From positions 1 through 5,684 of the forward strand of contig USEW01000119.1 in assembly GCA_900553845.1 (NCBI GenBank): a stretch of DNA of 5,684 nt, in the 5' to 3' direction. Position numbers and translations under genes: made by a program. Numbering within the stretch: the first letter of the stretch is position 1; every line of letters begins with the position of its first letter. Below, piece by piece: positions 4,430 through 5,684 of this stretch. Source of the DNA: an uncultured bacterium. GTDB lineage: Bacteria > Cyanobacteriota > Vampirovibrionia > Gastranaerophilales > Gastranaerophilaceae. Below the pieces are notes generated by a model that searched no databases, had not been told where the DNA came from, and worked only from the letters and a program-made list of their open reading frames with translations.

Positions 4430-5641
4430 ATGGGTAAGTTAAATACTAAAATAAAATTTTTAATAATAGCAGTTTATACATTATTGCTTTTTTTATTAGT
4501 TTTTGTGTTATTTTCGCCAAAAGCTATTGATTTATATGAATCGTATGGAAGAACTCCTTATGATGATCATATAGGAATAATGATAAAAGTAACTGAAAAT
4601 CGACAATCAGTGTTAGAAACTTATGATAGTAATAGTGAAACTGATAAAAAAAATAAAGAAGGAAAAAACGAAAAAGCCACTTATGATGTTACAATTTCAT
4701 TAATAAAACTTAGAGTTGAAACATTAAAAAATATTACAGTTAATTTAGCGGTAAAAACTAAAGACAATGGATATCAATATGCTACACAAAAAGCTAGCAA
4801 AGATAACAACGGTATTTTTGTAAGATACATTGGAAGTTTTAATGATTTATTAACTAAAGAAGTTTTATCAGAAAACGAAGGAACTTCTAAAAAGAAAATG
4901 TTTGACGAAAGTCCTAAAGAAATTTATGTTGAAGTAAAATATACGGTTCAAAAAAGTTCATCAAAAGATGAAACAGAAAGTGTTTTAAGATATCGTGTTG
5001 AAACACTACAAACAAAAGAAAGTAAATATAAAAAATATGAAGAACGTCAAGTTTTACAAGAAACTTCTACTGTAGCAAGAGCTAATTGGATTGATCCTAC
5101 AAATGATGTATTTGGTTTGCAAATAGGTAAGACTAACGCAACAGGCGAATCAAAATTAGGCAACATTAAGAAAAATTTAATTTGCTTTAACTGTACATCT
5201 TTAAATAATAATCTAGCAAAATATAAATTATCGTTAACAGAATCAGAAATAGCTGAAAAAAACATCAAGCGATTAGAACAACCTAATAGTGAAAAGTTAC
5301 AACTTACACCTGAAATTTCAGAAATACGAATGACAGTGTGTGGAAAAATTGAATCAAAAGACAAAAAATTCTCGAATTATGTAGTGTTATATTCTTTATA
5401 TGGTTTTATGAGTTCTATTGAAAATCGTTTAATTGAATCTACTGAAAAAGAAAATAAACGTATTACAAACTATACTACACATTTAGTAGAAAATAGTTTA
5501 GATGAATCTTTTAACTTAAGTGAATTATACATTACAATGGAAGGAAAATTATACAATAGCACAGTAAAAAAAGTTTCTAGTGGATATAAAATTAGCTATA
5601 ATAACTTAATAAGTATAGATGATATGTACTCACAAAAATAA
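4430..5641 (+). CDS. Single-pass membrane protein of unknown function
   Basis: I do not recognise this 403-residue protein. It begins with a short basic N-terminus (MGKLNTKIK) and one hydrophobic segment (about residues 10-29), followed by a long hydrophilic part. This is the pattern of a signal anchor with the rest outside the cell. No lipobox Cys follows the hydrophobic segment. A charged low-complexity stretch (about 66-83, rich in Lys, Glu and Asn) separates the juxtamembrane part from alternating strand-like segments such as ATYDVTISLIKLRVETL (83-99) and EIYVEVKYTVQ (164-174), which suggest beta-rich domains. There are three cysteines, 252, 255 (CFNC) and 304; the CxxC could form a disulfide or bind metal, but there is no thioredoxin context. 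ATG 4430 follows GAGGTG (4417-4422) by seven bases. The gene is divergent from dnaA across a shared 228-base control region and ends with TAA; no terminator is visible after it. A link with replication is not shown. Confidence 0.85.
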   Translation: MGKLNTKIKFLIIAVYTLLLFLLVFVLFSPKAIDLYESYGRTPYDDHIGIMIKVTENRQSVLETYDSNSETDKKNKEGKNEKATYDVTISLIKLRVETLKNITVNLAVKTKDNGYQYATQKASKDNNGIFVRYIGSFNDLLTKEVLSENEGTSKKKMFDESPKEIYVEVKYTVQKSSSKDETESVLRYRVETLQTKESKYKKYEERQVLQETSTVARANWIDPTNDVFGLQIGKTNATGESKLGNIKKNLICFNCTSLNNNLAKYKLSLTESEIAEKNIKRLEQPNSEKLQLTPEISEIRMTVCGKIESKDKKFSNYVVLYSLYGFMSSIENRLIESTEKENKRITNYTTHLVENSLDESFNLSELYITMEGKLYNSTVKKVSSGYKISYNNLISIDDMYSQK

Positions 5642-5656
5642 AAAAAGCAAAAAAAG

Positions 5657-5684
5657 TTGACAAACAAGTGTGTTTTGATGTATA
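5657..5684 (+). promoter_or_regulatory. Strong promoter cut by the window end
   Basis: A perfect -35 TTGACA (5657-5662) is followed after 18 bases by TATA (5681-5684), the first four bases of a likely TATAAT that continues outside the window. It begins 16 bases after the stop of the membrane-protein gene and should drive the next gene on the plus strand. The gene cannot be identified from the window. Confidence 0.55.

Noticed and set aside
4430..4520. Lipoprotein signal in the membrane protein
   Set aside because: The first cysteine is residue 252, so there is no lipobox.
5047..5364. Minus-strand open frame opposite the membrane-protein gene
   Set aside because: It lies wholly inside that gene; the plus-strand gene has a promoter and ribosome binding site, while this frame shows no sign of its own.
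1..5684. CRISPR array, tRNA, rRNA, riboswitch or insertion-sequence gene
   Set aside because: I saw no regularly spaced repeats, no cloverleaf or rRNA-like sequence, no known riboswitch core and no transposase motif.

Overview
The window is strongly AT-rich and carries the replication-origin neighbourhood of a bacterial chromosome: dnaA and dnaN sit side by side, with DnaA-box clusters on both flanks of dnaA. Three things point to a low-GC Gram-positive lineage (Bacilli, or a Mollicutes/Tenericutes-like relative): the base composition, the long Shine-Dalgarno sequences of the GAGGTGAT type, and the TGn-extended -10 promoters. The genes read through at full length with TGG tryptophans and TAA stops, so the standard code fits and there is no sign of TGA being read as Trp. 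Genus and species cannot be told from the window.

Layout, left to right. Positions 1-335 hold no gene. This stretch contains a C6G6 palindrome in otherwise very AT-rich DNA, some short repeats, and an A/T-only dyad just before a strong promoter. Positions 390-1540 (+) form a two-gene operon: a 116-residue protein with a C-terminal ribbon-helix-helix (RHH) fold, then a ParA-type deviant Walker ATPase that starts on the last base of the first gene's stop codon. A single A-stem-T hairpin at 1547-1575 can terminate both this operon and the converging dnaN. On the minus strand lie dnaN (1579-2700, sliding clamp) and dnaA (2819-4201, initiator). Between them are two overlapping DnaA boxes and a trinucleotide-repeat tract that resembles the basal unwinding element of Bacillus subtilis oriC. 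Upstream of dnaA, 4220-4407 is a divergent promoter region packed with DnaA-box-like sequences and an 11-bp perfect dyad. From it a 403-residue single-pass membrane protein of unknown function (4430-5641, +) is transcribed away from dnaA. The window ends inside a further promoter, with a perfect TTGACA, for a gene outside it.

How the parts fit together. DnaA binds the two clusters, probably opens the dnaA-dnaN spacer and probably controls its own promoter. DnaN is the clamp for the resulting forks. The RHH/ParA pair looks like a type Ib-like DNA-partition cassette (small ParA without an N-terminal helix-turn-helix, plus an RHH centromere-binding partner in place of a classical ParB), placed next to the origin. 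The membrane protein shares the dnaA control region; whether it has anything to do with replication is unknown. The most unusual points are the origin-linked RHH/ParA cassette, which runs head-on towards the presumed origin, the C6G6 palindrome, and the unrecognised membrane protein divergent from dnaA.
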